Positions 33,800-43,165 of a stretch of DNA of 64,000 nt are shown piece after piece. The translations under genes and the position numbers were made by a program. Positions within the stretch are counted from its first letter, which is position 1. Each line of letters opens with the position of its first letter. Source of the DNA: Nocardioides sp. GY 10113 (GTDB lineage Bacteria; Actinomycetota; Actinomycetes; Propionibacteriales; Nocardioidaceae); NCBI RefSeq assembly GCF_004919105.1, contig NZ_STGK01000002.1, positions 1-64,000 on the forward strand. Reading direction: 5' to 3'. A model generated the notes under the pieces. The model was not told the DNA's origin. It saw only the letters and a list, made by a program, of their open reading frames with translations, and made no database searches.

Positions 33800-34774
33800 A
33801 TGGCGACTGCAGTGAGCAGGACCGCGGGAGCGCGGCGGAGTACCGGACGCGAGATCGAGGGCCGCGACAGCGTCGGTCTCTACCTCGACGAGATCGCCCG
33901 CACGCCGCTCCTGGACGCAGCCCGCGAGGTCGAGCTGGCCAAGGCGATCGAGGCCGGCCTCCTCGCCGAGCGCCTCCTGGCCGAGGGACGCTACGGGCGT
34001 CGCAAGGGGTCGCCGAAGGGCAGCCCGACGCGTGAGGAGCTGGAGTGGCTGGCCGAGGAGGGCCAGAAGGCGATCGACGAGTTCATCACCGCCAACCTGC
34101 GTCTGGTGGTCTCGATCGCGCGCAAGTACGGGCGCGCCCAGATGCCGATGCTGGACCTGATCCAGGAGGGCAACACCGGCCTGATCCGCGCCGTGGAGAA
34201 GTTCGACTACGCCAAGGGCTACAAGTTCTCGACCTACGCCACCTGGTGGGTGCGCCAGGCGATCACCCGCGGCATCGCCCAGCAGGCCCGCGTGGTGCGG
34301 CTGCCGGTGCACGTGGTGGAGGAGCTCAACCAGGTCAGCGGCGCGCGACGCACGCTGGAGCGCCAGCTGGGCCGCGAGCCGGAGCCGGCGGAGATCGCCG
34401 GCGAGCTCGGCATGGACGTCGAGCGGGTCCTCGACCTGATGTCCTGGGGTCGTGACCACGTCAGCCTGGACACCCCGGTGGACGAGGACGGCGACACCTC
34501 GCTGGGCGACCTGATGGCCCAGGAGACCGTGCCGAGCCCCGACCTGACGGTGCTCGACACCGAGTCGCGGGACCGGCTCAACGTGCTGGTCGACCAGCTC
34601 GACGCCCGGGCGGCGGACATCATCCGGGCCCGCTACGGCCTGGTCGACGGTCGCCAGCACAAGCTGGCCGACATCGGCACCAAGCACGGCATCTCGGCCG
34701 AGCGGGTGCGCCAGCTGGAGCGGGAGGCGCTGCAGAAGCTGCGCCGCCTCGGCGACCCGGACCTGGCCGCCTGA
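33800..34774 (+). CDS. sigB: Group 2 (SigB-like) sigma-70 factor
   Basis: 324 residues from ATG 33800 with AAGGAGG ahead of it. DSVGLYLDEIARTPLL is region 1.2. ANLRLVVSIARKYGRAQMPMLDLIQEGNTGLIRAVEKFDYAKGYKFSTYATWWVRQAITR covers region 2, with primary-type -10 recognition. Region 3 follows. LADIGTKHGISAERVRQLEREAL is the region 4 helix-turn-helix. There is no long region 1.1, so it is a principal-like, non-essential type as in mycobacterial SigB or Streptomyces Hrd paralogues. Its promoter (33727-33752) suggests control by a stress ECF sigma factor. Confidence 0.92.
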   Translation: MATAVSRTAGARRSTGREIEGRDSVGLYLDEIARTPLLDAAREVELAKAIEAGLLAERLLAEGRYGRRKGSPKGSPTREELEWLAEEGQKAIDEFITANLRLVVSIARKYGRAQMPMLDLIQEGNTGLIRAVEKFDYAKGYKFSTYATWWVRQAITRGIAQQARVVRLPVHVVEELNQVSGARRTLERQLGREPEPAEIAGELGMDVERVLDLMSWGRDHVSLDTPVDEDGDTSLGDLMAQETVPSPDLTVLDTESRDRLNVLVDQLDARAADIIRARYGLVDGRQHKLADIGTKHGISAERVRQLEREALQKLRRLGDPDLAA

Positions 34775-34795
34775 CCCACCCACACACAGCGCGAG

Positions 34796-35380
34796 CTACG
34801 TGGTGAGCGCGCGGAAGATCTCGGTCACCCGCTGGCGCAGGTCCTCCAGCGAGCCGGTGTTCTCGATGACGTGCGTCGCGATCGCCCGGCGCTGCTCGCG
34901 GGTGGCCTGCGCCGCGATCCGCCCCGAGGCGTCCTCGGTGGTCCAGCCGCGGTCGCGCAGCATCCGCTCCACCTGCACCTCGTGCGGCACGTCGACGACG
35001 ATCACCGCGTCGAACTCCTCGTGCCGCCCGGACTCGGCCAGCAGCGGGATGTCGTGCACCACGACCGCACCCTCGGGCGCCTCGGCCTCGCGGGCGGCGT
35101 AGAGCTCGAAGACGAGTGGGTGCACGATCGCCTCGAGCCGGCGCCGCTGCTCGGCGTCGTTGAAGACGATGGCGCCGACCTTGGCCCGGTCCAACCCGCC
35201 GGAGGCGTCCAGCACGTCCTCGCCGAACGCCTCCACCACCGCCGCCAGCCCGGGTGTGCCCGGCTCGACCACCTCGCGGGCGAGCCGGTCGGCGTCGATC
35301 ACCACCGCTCCGAGCTCGGCCAGGATCCCGGCCACCGTGCTCTTGCCCGACGCGACACCGCCGGTGAGTCCTACGCGCAT
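34796..35380 (-). CDS. coaE: Dephospho-CoA kinase
   Basis: 194 residues. VGLTGGVASGKSTVAGIL is the P-loop, VIDADRLAREVVEPG binds the CoA substrate, and HPLVFE, VVHDIPLLAESG and ATREQRRAIATHVIENTG are the other family blocks. It phosphorylates dephospho-CoA at the last step of CoA synthesis. It lacks the extra C-terminal domain found in mycobacterial CoaE. ATG 35380 is seven bases from TAGCCT (35388-35393), probably leaderless. It converges on the sigma gene with a 21-base gap. Confidence 0.96.
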   Translation of the reverse strand: MRVGLTGGVASGKSTVAGILAELGAVVIDADRLAREVVEPGTPGLAAVVEAFGEDVLDASGGLDRAKVGAIVFNDAEQRRRLEAIVHPLVFELYAAREAEAPEGAVVVHDIPLLAESGRHEEFDAVIVVDVPHEVQVERMLRDRGWTTEDASGRIAAQATREQRRAIATHVIENTGSLEDLRQRVTEIFRALTT

Positions 35381-35442
35381 GCCGGCAAGGCTAGCGGCGC
35401 CCCGGCCCGCCGCCCCCGGCGGCGGGCCGGCACAATCGGCGC

Positions 35443-36756
35443 ATGACCGCGGCCACCAGCCACCCCACCCTCTCCCCCGGTGACCGGGTGGCGCTCCTGG
35501 TCCCCGGCAGCGAGACCTACCTGGACACGGTGCACCGGCTCCTCACCTCCGCGATCCTGCCGATCCCGCTCGACCCGCGGCTGACCGAGGACGAGCGGGC
35601 GCGGATCCTGGCCGTGGTCCGACCGCACCGCGTGGTCGCCGATGCGGACGCGCTGGCCGCCCTGCACGCCGACCTGGTCCGCACGCTGCCCGAGCCCGGG
35701 CTCCCCCTGGCCCGACCGATGCACTGCACCAGCGGCACCACGGGTACGCCGAAGGGCGTCGACTCCGGCGTCCTGTCCCGCGCCGCGGCCCAGGCCCTGG
35801 TCGACGAGGAGCGCGCGCTGTGGGGGTTCCGCGACGACGACGTGCACCTGGTGCTCAGCCCGCTCTACCACTCCGCGCCGCTGCGGTTCGCGCTCGGCAC
35901 CCGCCTGGCCGGCGGCCGCGTGGTGCTGCCCGGCCACTTCGACCCCGTGGCGGTCACCGCGGCCATCGAGCGCGAGCGGCCGACGACGATGTTCTGCGTG
36001 CCGGCGCACCTGCAGCGCCTCTTCGCGTACTGGGACCAGGTCGGTTCGCCCGACCTGACCGGATTCCGGCTGGTGGCGCACGCCGGCGCGCCCTGCCCGA
36101 CGGAGGTGAAGGAGCGGCTGATCGCGGAGTTCCCGGCCGGCAGCACGTGGGAGTTCTACGGCTCCACCGAGGGCCAGTTCACCGCCTGCCGCAGCGAGGA
36201 GTGGCAGGAGCGGCGCGGCACCGTCGGTCGGGCCCGGCCCGGCCGGCGGCTCAGCGCCGACCCGGACGGCACCCTGTGGTGCGTGGTGCCGGAGTTCGCA
36301 CGCTTCTCCTACTTCGGCGACCCCGCCAAGACCGCCGCCGCCTGGCGGGAGACCCCGGACGGGCCCGCGTTCACCGTCGGCGACCACGGACGGATCGACG
36401 CCGACGGCTACGTCTACCTCGACGGCCGGCGCGAGGACCTGATCATCACCGGCGGGGTGAACGTCTACCCCACCGAGGTCGAGCTCGTCCTGGGAGGCTG
36501 CCCCGGCGTCGTCGACGTCGCCGTGTACGCCGAGGACGACCCGACCTGGGGCCAGCGGGTCTGTGCGGCGGTGGTCGTCGCCGCCGAGGACCCGGCGGAC
36601 GAGGCCGGGCTGGCGGCGTACGCGCGGGAGCACCTGGCGCCGCCCAAGCGACCGAAGACCTGGCGGTTCCTGCCGGAGCTGCCGCGCACCCTCACCGGCA
36701 AGGTACGCCGCGACCAGCTGCTGCCGCGACCGAGCACGCCTCAGCAGGCGAACTGA
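35443..36756 (+). CDS. AMP-dependent synthetase/ligase (acyl-CoA synthetase-like)
   Basis: 437 residues, shorter than usual (500 or more). CTSGTTGTPKGV is the P-loop-like A3 motif. WEFYGSTEGQFTA is A5, GDHGRIDADGYVYLDGRREDLIITGG spans A7-A8, and LPRTLTGKVRRDQL is A10 with the catalytic lysine. It would activate a carboxylic acid as the adenylate and probably pass it to CoA. The substrate is unknown. ATG 35443 is six bases after CACAAT, possibly leaderless. Its last 16 bases overlap the end of the convergent regulator gene. Confidence 0.9.
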   Translation: MTAATSHPTLSPGDRVALLVPGSETYLDTVHRLLTSAILPIPLDPRLTEDERARILAVVRPHRVVADADALAALHADLVRTLPEPGLPLARPMHCTSGTTGTPKGVDSGVLSRAAAQALVDEERALWGFRDDDVHLVLSPLYHSAPLRFALGTRLAGGRVVLPGHFDPVAVTAAIERERPTTMFCVPAHLQRLFAYWDQVGSPDLTGFRLVAHAGAPCPTEVKERLIAEFPAGSTWEFYGSTEGQFTACRSEEWQERRGTVGRARPGRRLSADPDGTLWCVVPEFARFSYFGDPAKTAAAWRETPDGPAFTVGDHGRIDADGYVYLDGRREDLIITGGVNVYPTEVELVLGGCPGVVDVAVYAEDDPTWGQRVCAAVVVAAEDPADEAGLAAYAREHLAPPKRPKTWRFLPELPRTLTGKVRRDQLLPRPSTPQQAN

Positions 36757-37685
36757 CGCCGGTACTCCAGCGGGCTGACCCCGCGCACGCGGCTGAAGTG
36801 GTGGCGCAGCGTGGCGGCATTGGCGAAGCCGACCTCGCTGGCGATCCGCTCCACCGGGTGGGCGGTGCCCTCCAGCATCTCCTCCGCGGCGGCGACCCGC
36901 TGCCGGGTGACCCAGGTGTGCGGCGTGGTGCCGGTCTCGGCGCGGAACCGGCGGGCGAAGGTCCGCGGTGACATGTGCGCACGCCGCGCGAGCTCGTCGA
37001 CGCTGTGGTCCTCGCCGAGGTTCTCCACCACCCAGGTGAGCAGCGGTCCGAGGGTGTCGGCGTCGCAGTCGGGCACCGCGCGGGCGATGTACTGGGCCTG
37101 GCCGCCGTCGCGGTGCGGCGGTACGACGGCGCGGCGGGCGATCGTGCTGGCCACCGCCGCGCCGTGCTCCTGGCGCCACACGTGCAGGCAGGCATCGAGC
37201 CCGGCAGCGGTGCCGGCACTGGTGACCACCTGGCCCGCGTCGACGTAGAGCACCTCGGGCACGACCCGGGCCGTGGGGTGGTCGCGGCGCAGCTTGTCGG
37301 TGTACATCCAGTGGGTGGTGCACTCGCGGTCGTCGAGCAGCCCGGCGGCGCCGAGGATGAACGCGCCGGTGCAGACCGACAGGATCCGCGCACCCCGCTC
37401 GTAGCCGGCGCGCACCGCGTCGATCACGGACTGCTCGGGCAGCTCGCCGCCCGGGATCGCCGGCACGGCGATCAGGTCGGCCTCGCGGGTGCGCCCGAGG
37501 TCGAAGGCCGCCTGCATGGTGAACCCCATCGTGGTCGACATCGGCTCGCTCGTGGCGGCGCAGACGGCGAAGTCGATCGGCGGGACGCCGTCGGCGGTCC
37601 GGTCCACCCCGAAGGCCTCGCAGAGCACCCCGAGCTCGAAGGGCGCGACGCCGTCGAAGGCGAGCACCGCGACGTTGGTCAGCAT
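36741..37685 (-). CDS. GlxA-type transcription regulator (DJ-1/PfpI plus AraC)
   Basis: 314 residues. The N-terminal domain is DJ-1/PfpI-like, with VAVLAFDGVAPFELGVLCEAFG and ILSVCTGAFILGAAGLLDDRECTTHW, the nucleophile-elbow cysteine of that fold. The C-terminal 100 residues are an AraC DNA-binding pair (DELARRAHMSPRTFARRFRAETG and ASEVGFANAATLRHHFSRVRGVSPLEYRR). Relatives regulate catabolic genes for amino-acid or quaternary-amine compounds. The target is unknown; the divergent small gene at 37779 is a candidate. Confidence 0.92.
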   Translation of the reverse strand: MLTNVAVLAFDGVAPFELGVLCEAFGVDRTADGVPPIDFAVCAATSEPMSTTMGFTMQAAFDLGRTREADLIAVPAIPGGELPEQSVIDAVRAGYERGARILSVCTGAFILGAAGLLDDRECTTHWMYTDKLRRDHPTARVVPEVLYVDAGQVVTSAGTAAGLDACLHVWRQEHGAAVASTIARRAVVPPHRDGGQAQYIARAVPDCDADTLGPLLTWVVENLGEDHSVDELARRAHMSPRTFARRFRAETGTTPHTWVTRQRVAAAEEMLEGTAHPVERIASEVGFANAATLRHHFSRVRGVSPLEYRRQFAC

Positions 37686-37732
37686 CCAGCCATGGTGCGC
37701 CCTGCGTGGCAGCAAATCAACGCATACCGGCT

Positions 37733-37755
37733 TTTCTGCCACTGGTGGCCGGAAA
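37733..37755. promoter_or_regulatory. Imperfect inverted repeat upstream of the small membrane protein gene
   Basis: TTTCTGCCAC and GTGGCCGGAAA face each other in the 93-base gap between the divergent GlxA-type regulator and the gene at 37779. One arm has an extra base. It could be the regulator's binding site. Confidence 0.3.
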
Positions 37756-37778
37756 TCCATCGGCGCAGGATTACTGCC

Positions 37779-38018
37779 ATGACCACTCTCATCGCCACCC
37801 TGGCCACCTCGATCCCGCTCGCCGCGGCCTTCGCGGCACTCGCCTCCTGGTCCCGCCGCGACCGCTTCGCCGCTCGCAGCGTGCTGCCGGGCGACGTCGT
37901 CCCCGCTCCGACCGACGGGACCGCCCCGACCCGCGCGGCCACCCGGCCGGAGAGCGCGACGGCCGCGACCCCGGTCACCCGCAGCCACGGCCGCCGCCTC
38001 GTCGCCGACGCGTGCTGA
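37779..38018 (+). CDS. Small single-pass membrane protein, 79 residues
   Basis: ATG 37779 has AGGA eight bases upstream. The N-terminus TTLIATLATSIPLAAAFAALASW is one membrane segment, followed by RRDRFAAR and a Thr/Ala/Pro-rich cytosolic or periplasmic tail ending LVADAC. I do not recognise a family. It is divergent from the GlxA-type regulator and may be its target. Confidence 0.5.
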   Translation: MTTLIATLATSIPLAAAFAALASWSRRDRFAARSVLPGDVVPAPTDGTAPTRAATRPESATAATPVTRSHGRRLVADAC

Positions 38019-38046
38019 TCAGTACCGGACGATCAGTGCCGCCCGA

Positions 38047-39369
38047 TCAGCGCCGGCCCCGGGGGACCCGGATCCGCGCCACGTCGCCGTGGGCTTCGAC
38101 CAGACGCGACTCGACCCGGACCCGCCAGGCACGGCGCACCGGCAGCCGCCGGGTCGCGAGCCGCGCCGACGGCGTGCGCCCGATCACCACCCAGCGCCCG
38201 TGCTGGCGCGCGGTCACGACGTAGTGGTCCGCGGCCGCGACCCGCTGCCAGCGGAGCACCGTGACGCGCTGGTTGCGCCGTGCGACCCTGAACGCCGTCG
38301 GCGCCTGCAGCAGAGGCGCCGGCAGGACCGTCACCACGTTGGAGTACACGCCGCCCTCGGGTTCGTCGTCGCCCTTGACCGGCTGCAGCCGGAACTGGTG
38401 CCGGTGGCCGTTCGCGAACGACCCGGTCCAGCTCCCGCCGGTCACCTGCCCGGGCAGCCGCCGCCACGGCTCACCGTCGGTGCGGTCACGGGTCCACACG
38501 TAGCTGGCGGTGGCGCCGGGCGGACCGGTCCAGTCGAGCGAGACCTGGCCGTCACCTGCGGTCGCGACGAGGTCCGCCCCGGTCCGCGGGCCGACCTCCG
38601 GCGTGGGCCACGGCCCCGGCGGGACGTCGACCCCGAGGTCGGCCAGCGCGGTCGCGACCGCGGCGGCGATCCGCACCTCCCCGCGTGCGTTCGGGTGGGT
38701 GCCGTCCCAGGTGTCGCGGGCGGCGTCGTAGCCGTCGGCCGTCCGGGCGAGCAGCACCCGCGAGTCGGCGTCGTCGCGCGCGGCGACCTGGTCGCCCAGC
38801 AGCGCGTTGAACTCCGGCACCCCGTTCTTCCAGTGCTGCGTCGCCTCGGCCAGGACCAGGTCGACCTCCGGGTCGACGCCGCGCGCGTCGTCCACGAACC
38901 GACCCACGCGCGCGCCGACCGTCGCCGGCGGCCGAGCACCCCACGTCAGGTCGTTGACGCCGAGCATCTCGACCACGATGTCGGGCCGGTAGTCGGCCAC
39001 CAGGGTCTCGATCGGGACGTCCAGGACGTCGACCTGCATCCCCCAGCGCGCAGCGTGGTCACGGTCGAAGTCGGGGTCGGCGTAGTCGAGCGAGCCGGCG
39101 TTCCCGGCCACGTTGTCGAAGAGGTCCTCGCGGGGCCCGACGAAGTCCACCGGGGTGGCCGTGCCCCGCAGGCGCTCCCAGAGCCGGTAGCGCCACGTCC
39201 AGTCGCCGGCGGAGCCGTGGGTCACCGAGTCGCCGACGATCAGGATCCGGACCGGAGCGGGCGCCGTGCCCTCCCCCGTACCGTCGGCTCGGGCGGCCGC
39301 CGGCACGCCGGCGAGCGCCAGCACGAGCGCCAGCACCGAGCCGGCGGCCCGTCGCCGCGCGCTCGTCAC
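38047..39369 (-). CDS. Secreted SGNH hydrolase with C-terminal fibronectin-like domains
   Basis: 440 residues. GTG 39369 overlaps the stop of the arylsulfotransferase-like gene by four bases. A signal peptide (AAGSVLALVLALAGVPAAARA) leads to an SGNH domain: ILIVGDSVTHGSAGDWTWR (Ser), VEMLGVNDLTWG (Gly-Asn) and WDGTHPNARGE (Asp-His). After about residue 265 come two beta-sandwich segments of fibronectin type III style (GQVSLDWTGPPGATASYVW and QRVTVLRWQRVAAADHYVV). It is likely to be an extracellular esterase or deacetylase acting with the upstream gene product. Confidence 0.88.
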   Translation of the reverse strand: MTSARRRAAGSVLALVLALAGVPAAARADGTGEGTAPAPVRILIVGDSVTHGSAGDWTWRYRLWERLRGTATPVDFVGPREDLFDNVAGNAGSLDYADPDFDRDHAARWGMQVDVLDVPIETLVADYRPDIVVEMLGVNDLTWGARPPATVGARVGRFVDDARGVDPEVDLVLAEATQHWKNGVPEFNALLGDQVAARDDADSRVLLARTADGYDAARDTWDGTHPNARGEVRIAAAVATALADLGVDVPPGPWPTPEVGPRTGADLVATAGDGQVSLDWTGPPGATASYVWTRDRTDGEPWRRLPGQVTGGSWTGSFANGHRHQFRLQPVKGDDEPEGGVYSNVVTVLPAPLLQAPTAFRVARRNQRVTVLRWQRVAAADHYVVTARQHGRWVVIGRTPSARLATRRLPVRRAWRVRVESRLVEAHGDVARIRVPRGRR

Positions 39370-41468
39370 CTCTGGACGCGGATGCGGAGGCTGCGGGACG
39401 CGTCGGTGCCGGCCGCCGTCGCCCGGAGCTTCACCCCGCTCACGAGCGGCGCGCTCACGGCGGTGCGTCGCACCTTCACGGTCAGCGTCAGCGACGCGCC
39501 CGGGGCGAGCCTGGGGGTGCGCCACGTGCCCCGGTTGATCGCGCCCGAGACGTTGCGCTGCCCGACGCGGTAGGCCCAGCGGTGCGCGACGGACCGGGTC
39601 GGTGCCGCGACCACGTAGCGCCGGGCACGGAGGGCCTCGTTGGTGATCCTGACCTTCACCCGGCGGCTGGAGCCGACGCGCGGGGTCCGCACCTCGGCGC
39701 TCTCGGCCCAGGCTCCGCCGGAGCGGGCGCGCAGGGTCGGGCGAAGGCCGAGGACCGTGTACGTCGCCCGCGCCGTCGTCCGGTTGCCGGCGCCGTCGAC
39801 CGCGGTCACCGTCGCCGTCCGCGTGCCGGCGCTTCCGGTGCGCACGGCCGTGACCCGGCACGACTGGAGCGTGGAGCCCCCTCGGTCGGTGCACGCCACC
39901 TCCGGTGTCACCGCCTCGCCGACCTCGTACCGCGCGCCGCGCGGCAGGATCAGGCGGGCCTCGGGCTTGATCGCGTCCGCGACCTCGCCCCGCGCGGCCC
40001 GGTAGCTCATGTTGCTGTAGTTGCCCACCTGGACCGCGGAATCGACCAGCTTCCACACCTCCTCGCCCGCGGCGTCGACCTGGGAGGCCACGGCGCCCTG
40101 GTAGGCCGACCAGCCGATCAGGGTGTCGCCGGCGGCGAGGCGCTGGGCCGACCCGGCGAACATCGCGAACCGGTCGGGCTCGTAGCTCGACACCAGCCGC
40201 GCCACGCCCTGCGCGGAACCGGTCGGCTCGGACTCCAGGGCGTACTCGGTCACCCTCGTTGAGCCCCGGGCCACCGTCGCTCCGGTCCGATCCGACGGGT
40301 CCACGCAGAACGACGGGGCCGCCGGGGAGTTGTCGAGCGAGCCGTTGTCGAACAGCACCAGGTGCCCGTTCGCGAGCGGCCGAACAGTGTGCTGGGCGCA
40401 CGGCCCGCCGTCGGGGTCGTCCGGGAAGTCGAAGTCGCTCAGCCGGCCGCCGAACCGCCACACCACATCGCCGCGCTGGTACCCGTCGTGGGCGGACCAG
40501 GCGATCTTGAAGGCCGCACTGAGGTGCCGGAACGAGGCGAGGACATCGCCGTCGGGAAGCACCTCGACCGAGTTGAGGTGGGCGTAGTCGGTCACTCCCG
40601 CCGCGGTCGCCGTGGTCTCCGTCGCCACGTCCACGTGGTCCGCGCTGTTCCAGGTGTAGACGATCTGTCCATCCGACGCGACCTCCTGGATCACGGCGTC
40701 GACGAGCCCGGTCGTCGCATTGTCCTCGTAGCCGATGAGGATCCGGCTGCCGTCGGCCCGCAGGATCGAGTCGTGGAAGTTGGTGTTCGCGAATCCCCCA
40801 CCGGGCGCCAGGACCCGGTGGCTCACCACCGGCGCCAGGGTCTCGTCGAGCTCCAAGATCTCCCAGTCGCCCTCCTTCGGGAAGACGCAGTCGTCGACGC
40901 AGCGGGCCACCGAGTAGTGGCCGCCGGGCGCGGGCTTGAAGTCGTGCACCGCGTCACCCAGGTCGTCGACGACGACCGGGACGCCGTGCCTGTCCACGGC
41001 CGCGATCCACGATCGGAACGTCAGCAGGGTGGTCCCGACGTCGGCGGAGGGGTCGTTCACCGTCGCGGTCAGGTTCGGGAAGGTCGGCGGGACGACGATC
41101 AGCGCGTACGCCGTGGTCGCTGCGCCGTCCTCGATGATCACCGAGATCTCGTCGCCGGCCGTGAGACCGGTCAGCTCGGTCGGGCCGTCGACCTCGGCAC
41201 CGTCGACGAGCACCCGCCCATCGGGGTCGCTGGTGCTGGCCGCCACCGTGACCCTGCCGTCGGTCCCCTCGCCGGTCCGCACGCTGTAGCGGGTGATGGC
41301 CGGGTCAAACGCCGGGCTGAGCGTCACGCCGTCGCCGCCCACCTCGATCCCGTGGGCCGGCGCGACGGTCCGGAGGACCTCAGCGTGCGCGGACGCCGGC
41401 GACACCGCCGGCGCCGCCCCCAGGGCCAGGGTCAACCCCAGGCCCACCTTCACTGCCACGTGCTTCAC
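39366..41468 (-). CDS. Secreted arylsulfotransferase (ASST) family protein
   Basis: 700 residues from GTG 41468, with GGGGAG eight bases upstream. Signal peptide to about residue 30. A cadherin-like beta sandwich follows (ITRYSVRTGEGTDGRVTVAA). The ASST propeller (about 125-510) has ANTNFHDSILRADGSRILIG, YAHLNSVEVLPDGDVLASFRH and QHTVRPLANGHLVLFDNG. These give several conserved histidines, as needed for PAPS-independent sulfate transfer between phenols. The C-terminal 180 residues are two further beta domains. The donor and acceptor are unknown. Confidence 0.82.
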   Translation of the reverse strand: MKHVAVKVGLGLTLALGAAPAVSPASAHAEVLRTVAPAHGIEVGGDGVTLSPAFDPAITRYSVRTGEGTDGRVTVAASTSDPDGRVLVDGAEVDGPTELTGLTAGDEISVIIEDGAATTAYALIVVPPTFPNLTATVNDPSADVGTTLLTFRSWIAAVDRHGVPVVVDDLGDAVHDFKPAPGGHYSVARCVDDCVFPKEGDWEILELDETLAPVVSHRVLAPGGGFANTNFHDSILRADGSRILIGYEDNATTGLVDAVIQEVASDGQIVYTWNSADHVDVATETTATAAGVTDYAHLNSVEVLPDGDVLASFRHLSAAFKIAWSAHDGYQRGDVVWRFGGRLSDFDFPDDPDGGPCAQHTVRPLANGHLVLFDNGSLDNSPAAPSFCVDPSDRTGATVARGSTRVTEYALESEPTGSAQGVARLVSSYEPDRFAMFAGSAQRLAAGDTLIGWSAYQGAVASQVDAAGEEVWKLVDSAVQVGNYSNMSYRAARGEVADAIKPEARLILPRGARYEVGEAVTPEVACTDRGGSTLQSCRVTAVRTGSAGTRTATVTAVDGAGNRTTARATYTVLGLRPTLRARSGGAWAESAEVRTPRVGSSRRVKVRITNEALRARRYVVAAPTRSVAHRWAYRVGQRNVSGAINRGTWRTPRLAPGASLTLTVKVRRTAVSAPLVSGVKLRATAAGTDASRSLRIRVQR

Positions 41469-41568
41469 CGACAACGCTCCCCTGCCCCCTTGCTCAGCGA
41501 CGGCGCCGCCGACGCGCGGGCACCCGGATGTCCAGTCGGCCGACAACATCGCGGTGTGACCGAAATGA

Positions 41569-41601
41569 CGAACGGCCCCGACGATACGTCGGGGCCGTTC
41601 G
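41569..41601 (-). terminator. Intrinsic terminator of rpsA
   Basis: Perfect 15-base arms CGAACGGCCCCGACG and CGTCGGGGCCGTTCG surround the loop ATA. The hairpin lies 18 bases after the rpsA stop and is followed on the minus strand by a TCATTTC stretch. It separates rpsA from the ASST-like gene. Confidence 0.85.
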
Positions 41602-41618
41602 GCAGGTGCTACCGGGTG

Positions 41619-43094
41619 TCAGTTGCCGCCGGTGAGCTTCTCGCGCAGGGCCTGCAGGGCCTCGTCGGAGGCCAGCGAGCCGCCGGTCTCCTCGACCTGC
41701 TCCTCGCCACCGGACGAGTACGACGACGCGTCGCCGGCCTCGATCTCGGCCTGCTTGGCCTCGGCCTGCTGCTTGACGTGGGCCTCCCAGCGGGCGTGGG
41801 CCTTGGCGTACTGCTCCTCCCACGCGGCGCGCTGCTCGTCGTAGCCCTCGAGCCACTCGCCCGACTCCGGGTCGAAGCCCTCGGGGTAGATGTAGTTGCC
41901 CTGCTCGTCGTAGGTCGCGGCCATGCCGTACAGCGTCGGGTCGAACTCCTCGACGTCCGAGGCGGCGGTGGTCTCGTTCGCCTGCTTCAGCGAGAGCGAG
42001 ATCCGGCGACGCTCGAGGTCGATGTCGATGATCTTGACCATGACGTCGTCGTTGACCTGGACGACCTGCTCCGGGATCTCCACGTGGCGCTCGGCCAGCT
42101 CGGAGATGTGCACCAGGCCCTCGATGCCCTCCTCGACCCGCACGAACGAACCGAAGGGAACCAGCTTGGTGACCTTGCCGGGCACGATCTGGCCGATCTG
42201 GTGCGTCCGGGCGAAGTGCTGCCACGGGTCCTCCTGGGTCGCCTTCAGCGACAGGGAGACACGCTCGCGGTCCATGTCCACGTCGAGGACCTCGACGGTG
42301 ACCTCGTCGCCCACGGTGACGACCTCGGAGGGGTGGTCGATGTGCTTCCAGGACAGCTCCGAGACGTGGACGAGACCGTCGACGCCGCCGAGGTCCACGA
42401 ACGCACCGAAGTTGACGATCGAGGACACGACACCCTTGCGGATCTGGCCCTTCTGGAGCTGGGTGAGGAAGCCGTGGCGAACCTCGGACTGGGTCTGCTC
42501 GAGCCAGGCACGGCGCGACAGGACCACGTTGTTGCGGTTCTTGTCGAGCTCGATGATCTTGGCCTCGAGGGTCTGACCCACGTAGGGCTGCAGGTCGCGG
42601 ACGCGACGCATCTCCACCAGCGAGGCGGGCAGGAAGCCGCGCAGGCCGATGTCGATGATGAGGCCACCCTTGACGACCTCGATGACGGTGCCCTCGACGA
42701 CGCCGTCGGCCTCCTTGACCTCCTCGATCGTGCCCCAGGCGCGCTCGTACTGGGCGCGCTTCTTGGACAGGATCAGGCGACCCTCCTTGTCCTCCTTCTG
42801 AAGGACCAGAGCCTCGACCTTGTCGCCGACCTCGACGACCTCGGACGGGTCGACGTCGTGCTTGATGGAGAGCTCGCGGGAGGGGATGACACCCTCGGTC
42901 TTGTACCCGATGTCGAGCAGGACCTCGTCCCGGTCGACCTTGACGATGGTGCCATCCACGATGTCACCGTCGTTGAAGTACTTGATGGTCTGGTCGATAG
43001 CGGCCAGGAAGTCGGCCTCGGAGCCGATGTCGTTGACGGCCACCTGCGGCGCGTCGTCGTTGTAGCCGAGGGGGGTCGAGAGAGTGCTCGTCAT
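41619..43094 (-). CDS. rpsA: 30S ribosomal protein S1
   Basis: 491 residues from ATG 43094. There are four S1 RNA-binding repeats (about 35-105, 120-190, 208-276 and 293-361), with signature VNFGAFVDLGGVDGLVHVSELSW and LVPFGSFVRVEEGIEGLVHISELA. An acidic, low-complexity tail follows, as in actinobacterial S1, which has four repeats rather than six. It binds mRNA on the ribosome. The leader is odd: AAGGA is 13 bases from the ATG, and CCCTCCTC directly precedes it. Confidence 0.97.
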   Translation of the reverse strand: MTSTLSTPLGYNDDAPQVAVNDIGSEADFLAAIDQTIKYFNDGDIVDGTIVKVDRDEVLLDIGYKTEGVIPSRELSIKHDVDPSEVVEVGDKVEALVLQKEDKEGRLILSKKRAQYERAWGTIEEVKEADGVVEGTVIEVVKGGLIIDIGLRGFLPASLVEMRRVRDLQPYVGQTLEAKIIELDKNRNNVVLSRRAWLEQTQSEVRHGFLTQLQKGQIRKGVVSSIVNFGAFVDLGGVDGLVHVSELSWKHIDHPSEVVTVGDEVTVEVLDVDMDRERVSLSLKATQEDPWQHFARTHQIGQIVPGKVTKLVPFGSFVRVEEGIEGLVHISELAERHVEIPEQVVQVNDDVMVKIIDIDLERRRISLSLKQANETTAASDVEEFDPTLYGMAATYDEQGNYIYPEGFDPESGEWLEGYDEQRAAWEEQYAKAHARWEAHVKQQAEAKQAEIEAGDASSYSSGGEEQVEETGGSLASDEALQALREKLTGGN

Positions 43095-43165
43095 GAGGAG
43101 GGATAGATCCTTGGGTGGGCAGAAGTAGGAGTCATGCGTGTCCACGGATGCAGACACGGTTACCC

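Noticed and set aside
28712..34783. A 2023-codon open frame on the minus strand
   Set aside because: Only its last 358 codons (28712-29785) are the DUF4192 gene. The rest is antisense to dinB, the S9 peptidase and the sigma gene and has no family features; long shadow frames are expected at this GC content.
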